Below are positions 6,461 through 7,496 of a stretch of DNA of 7,496 nucleotides, piece by piece; within the stretch, counting starts at the first letter, position 1; the number at the start of each line of letters is the position of its first letter. This DNA comes from Chloroflexota bacterium. GTDB lineage: Bacteria; Chloroflexota; Anaerolineae; Caldilineales; Caldilineaceae. The notes under the pieces are model-generated. The model was not told the DNA's origin. It did not search any database and worked only from the letters and a program-made list of their open reading frames with translations. The stretch lies in NCBI GenBank assembly GCA_003577005.1, contig QEUW01000371.1, positions 1-7,496 of the forward strand. Reading direction: 5' to 3'. A program made the translations under genes and the position numbers.

Positions 6461-6495
6461 AAGTGCGGGCTGTGGCATCTACACAGCCCGCACTT
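6461..6495. terminator. Bidirectional intrinsic terminator between convergent genes
   Basis: AAGTGCGGGCTGTG (6461-6474) and CACAGCCCGCACTT (6482-6495) form a perfect 14-bp, GC-rich stem with a 7-base loop. On the minus strand it is followed by a run of five T, including the two closing the stem, then GTC: a good terminator for the secreted-protein gene. On the plus strand the tail is CTGTTT, weaker but usable for the glycosylase transcript. Its position between two converging genes fits a shared terminator. Confidence 0.88.
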
Positions 6496-6521
6496 CTGTT
6501 TACATCAGGCTACGCTTTAGA

Positions 6522-6563
6522 CCCCTTGAAAGAGCCGTAGGAATCCGTGGCTCTTCTCAGGGG
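6522..6563. other. Imperfect hairpin just past the secreted-protein stop codon
   Basis: CCCCT (6522-6526) pairs with AGGGG (6559-6563), and inside a 3/3 internal loop AAGAGCC (6530-6536) pairs with GGCTCTT (6549-6555), leaving a 12-base loop. It lies between the stop of the minus-strand gene (6585) and the terminator, so it would sit in that gene's mRNA 3' untranslated region. There is no T-run beside it. Possible roles are mRNA stabilisation or a backup terminator; neither is shown by the sequence. Confidence 0.45.
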
Positions 6564-6584
6564 GCTACCGCTCTCTGGCTAAGC

Positions 6585-7088
6585 TTACTGTGCCATCCAG
6601 GATTGGGATCGCGCGGTCTCAACAAAGCCAGGTCCGCCGGCATAGAGAGCGTAGCCAACATCGCCTTCCCAACCGTGGTCAACCATCACGTAGAAGGTGC
6701 CAGAGTGAGGGATCACGCCACGCCAGAAGAGATAACCTGGCTCGAACTCATTTGGCGTACCGGCGCCGACAGCGTCGAAATCGAGATAGTTCGCCCCGGA
6801 CATAATGGCTTCGGCATCCTCCGCACGGAAAACGTAGAATCCGGCGCCTTCGTTGGGCTCTACATCCATCCAGACATGGACAGGGAATTCACCGCCACGA
6901 TGGTATAAGATGTACCAGTCGGCTTCCCCTTCTCTGAGAATCCGCCAGTTCTGATTCAGCGCATTGACGATCTGTTGCCGCGGCGTAAAGACATCTGCCT
7001 GGGCTGGCTGCGTAAACGTAAACCCGGCAGCGGTCACAAGGCTGAATACCAGAACAAAGGCCAGCGTTCGACCTATATTTTTCATCAT
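6585..7088 (-). CDS. Small secreted protein, PPC-like beta fold (tentative)
   Basis: A 167-residue exported protein of no family I can name with certainty. The start is ATG 7088: GGAGGT (7100-7095 on the minus strand) lies six bases upstream. The next codon is also ATG. Residues 1-31 are a clear Sec signal peptide: MMKNIGR, hydrophobic core LAFVLVFSLVTAAG, cleavage after AQA (29-31). The mature part is rich in W, Y, F, G and acidic residues and has WYILYHRGG, VHVWMDV, LFWRGVIPHSGTFYVMVDH and YALYAGGPGF. Such alternating strands and a closing GTFYVMV resemble bacterial pre-peptidase C-terminal or similar beta-sandwich domains, but that is an impression. No cysteines remain after the signal peptide, and there is no lipobox or membrane anchor. 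It stands alone between two terminator-like structures. Confidence 0.88.
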   Translation of the reverse strand: MMKNIGRTLAFVLVFSLVTAAGFTFTQPAQADVFTPRQQIVNALNQNWRILREGEADWYILYHRGGEFPVHVWMDVEPNEGAGFYVFRAEDAEAIMSGANYLDFDAVGAGTPNEFEPGYLFWRGVIPHSGTFYVMVDHGWEGDVGYALYAGGPGFVETARSQSWMAQ

Positions 7089-7418
7089 CTGTTTACCTCC
7101 ACTCGAACAGAAACACAGTTCTTCTTGTAAGCAACTCCTTCTGCTGTTCAAGAAGGGTCTCACAACTTATTGTGAATCGATCATAATGGAGCCTGGTTGG
7201 TTACGATGTAGAGAACTGCACTTTTAGGATATAGGCAATAAGATACAGGCGGCGATATAGAACTGAGTGTAACTGTGCTGGTTAGGCGGCGCACAGGTAT
7301 ACGCGATAGGTTTAAGGGGCTGAAATAGACGAACGGCGCAACCAACGTTGGTTGCGCCGTTCGTCTATTTCGTTTGGTTCGCAACGGAGACAGGCGGCAA
7401 CGCGCCTGTAGCAGCCGG
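7089..7418. other. Intergenic region upstream of the secreted-protein gene
   Basis: About 330 bases without a supportable gene. It contains the ribosome site of the secreted-protein gene (7095-7100), a weak 7-bp stem (CTTCTTG 7121-7127 with CAAGAAG 7149-7155) in what should be its 5' leader, and the 50-bp palindrome at 7322-7371. The stretch 7160-7275 is more AT-rich than the flanks and is the likely promoter area. A TATGAT on the minus strand (7185-7180) is a possible -10 box, but I find no acceptable -35 at the right distance and do not call a promoter. Confidence 0.5.
7322..7371. terminator. Perfect 50-bp palindrome, probable terminator
   Basis: The 25 bases 7322-7346 are the exact reverse complement of 7347-7371, with no spacer; the centre is CCAACGTTGG. 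As RNA this gives a long hairpin with a GC-rich middle (GGCGCAACC) and outer ends AAATAGAC and GTCTATTT. It lies 47 bases past the stop of the minus-strand gene entering from the right, so termination of that transcript is the simplest role. The T-rich part of the right arm is inside the stem rather than after it, and symmetry would let it act on either strand. Confidence 0.7.
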
Positions 7419-7496
7419 TTACGCCTCGGTGCTCACTGGCAGTTCCACCGGGATAGGCGCCTGCTCTGTCTTCACGAAGACCAGCTTGTTCTCGCC
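7419..7496 (-). CDS. C-terminal end of an unidentified minus-strand gene
   Basis: Read on the minus strand from the right edge, an open frame of 25 codons ends at TAA (7421-7419): GENKLVFVKTEQAPIPVELP followed by VSTEA. The tail is proline-, valine- and glutamate-rich, with codon use in keeping with a real gene, and a hairpin lies downstream as expected for a gene end. Too little is present to name a family. The other minus-strand frames in this stretch are less convincing, but the call rests on a short segment. Confidence 0.55.
   Translation of the reverse strand, partial: GENKLVFVKTEQAPIPVELPVSTEA

Noticed and set aside
6429..6908. Plus-strand 159-codon open frame over the terminator and opposite the secreted-protein gene
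   Set aside because: It runs through the 6461-6495 terminator stem and lies antisense to a gene with a clear signal peptide and ribosome site.
7181..7384. Minus-strand 67-codon open frame over the palindrome
   Set aside because: It spans the whole 50-bp palindrome, has no ribosome site and gives a low-complexity-like product without recognisable motifs.
1..7496. CRISPR array, tRNA, rRNA, insertion sequence or integrase
   Set aside because: No regularly spaced short repeats, cloverleaf-like segment, transposase motifs or terminal inverted repeats with target duplications were seen.

Overview
The window reads as a bacterial chromosomal segment of moderate-to-high GC. No single gene fixes the taxon. 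A WS/DGAT acyltransferase, an OmpR-type regulator, a bacterial Rab-like GTPase and a PAS histidine kinase in one cluster, beside a small secreted beta-rich protein, would suit a Chloroflexota-like filamentous or environmental bacterium. That is an inference from gene content and memory of protein families, with low confidence.

Layout. (1) Bases 2-1038 (+) hold the 3' part of a wax ester synthase/diacylglycerol acyltransferase. Its reading frame changes near 320-346, so it is either a frameshifted gene or carries a one-base sequencing error. A large hairpin (1043-1091) follows it. (2) A promoter-like pair (1137-1166) precedes a compact plus-strand cluster: OmpR/PhoB-type response regulator (1198-1992), long coiled-coil protein (1989-2558), membrane-anchored protein with an OmpA-family-like N-terminal module but no OmpA domain (2665-3936), Ras/Rab-like GTPase (3949-4476), PAS-HisKA-HATPase histidine kinase (4473-5723) and AlkA-type DNA glycosylase (5720 or 5747 to 6379). 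Three of the junctions are 4-base or near-zero overlaps, so these genes probably form one operon. (3) A strong hairpin terminator (6461-6495) separates this cluster from a convergent minus-strand gene for a small secreted protein (6585-7088). (4) About 330 non-coding bases follow, with a perfect 50-bp palindrome (7322-7371). It lies just downstream of the last codons of another minus-strand gene that enters from the right edge (7419-7496).

How the genes may work together. The regulator and kinase at the two ends of the cluster look like a two-component pair split by three genes. Those three are a soluble coiled-coil protein, a membrane protein sharing an L-[IL]-F-G motif with it, and a small GTPase. 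The simplest reading is a signalling cassette in which phosphorelay and a GTPase switch act on one membrane-associated complex. The individual families are recognisable; the combined job is unknown to me and is the most interesting item here.

A second theme is sequence integrity. Two genes each appear to lack one base. In the membrane-protein gene, adding one C to the run at 2728-2732 would join a textbook AGGAGG-ATG start to the long reading frame. Either the assembly has C-run errors or these are real frameshifts.
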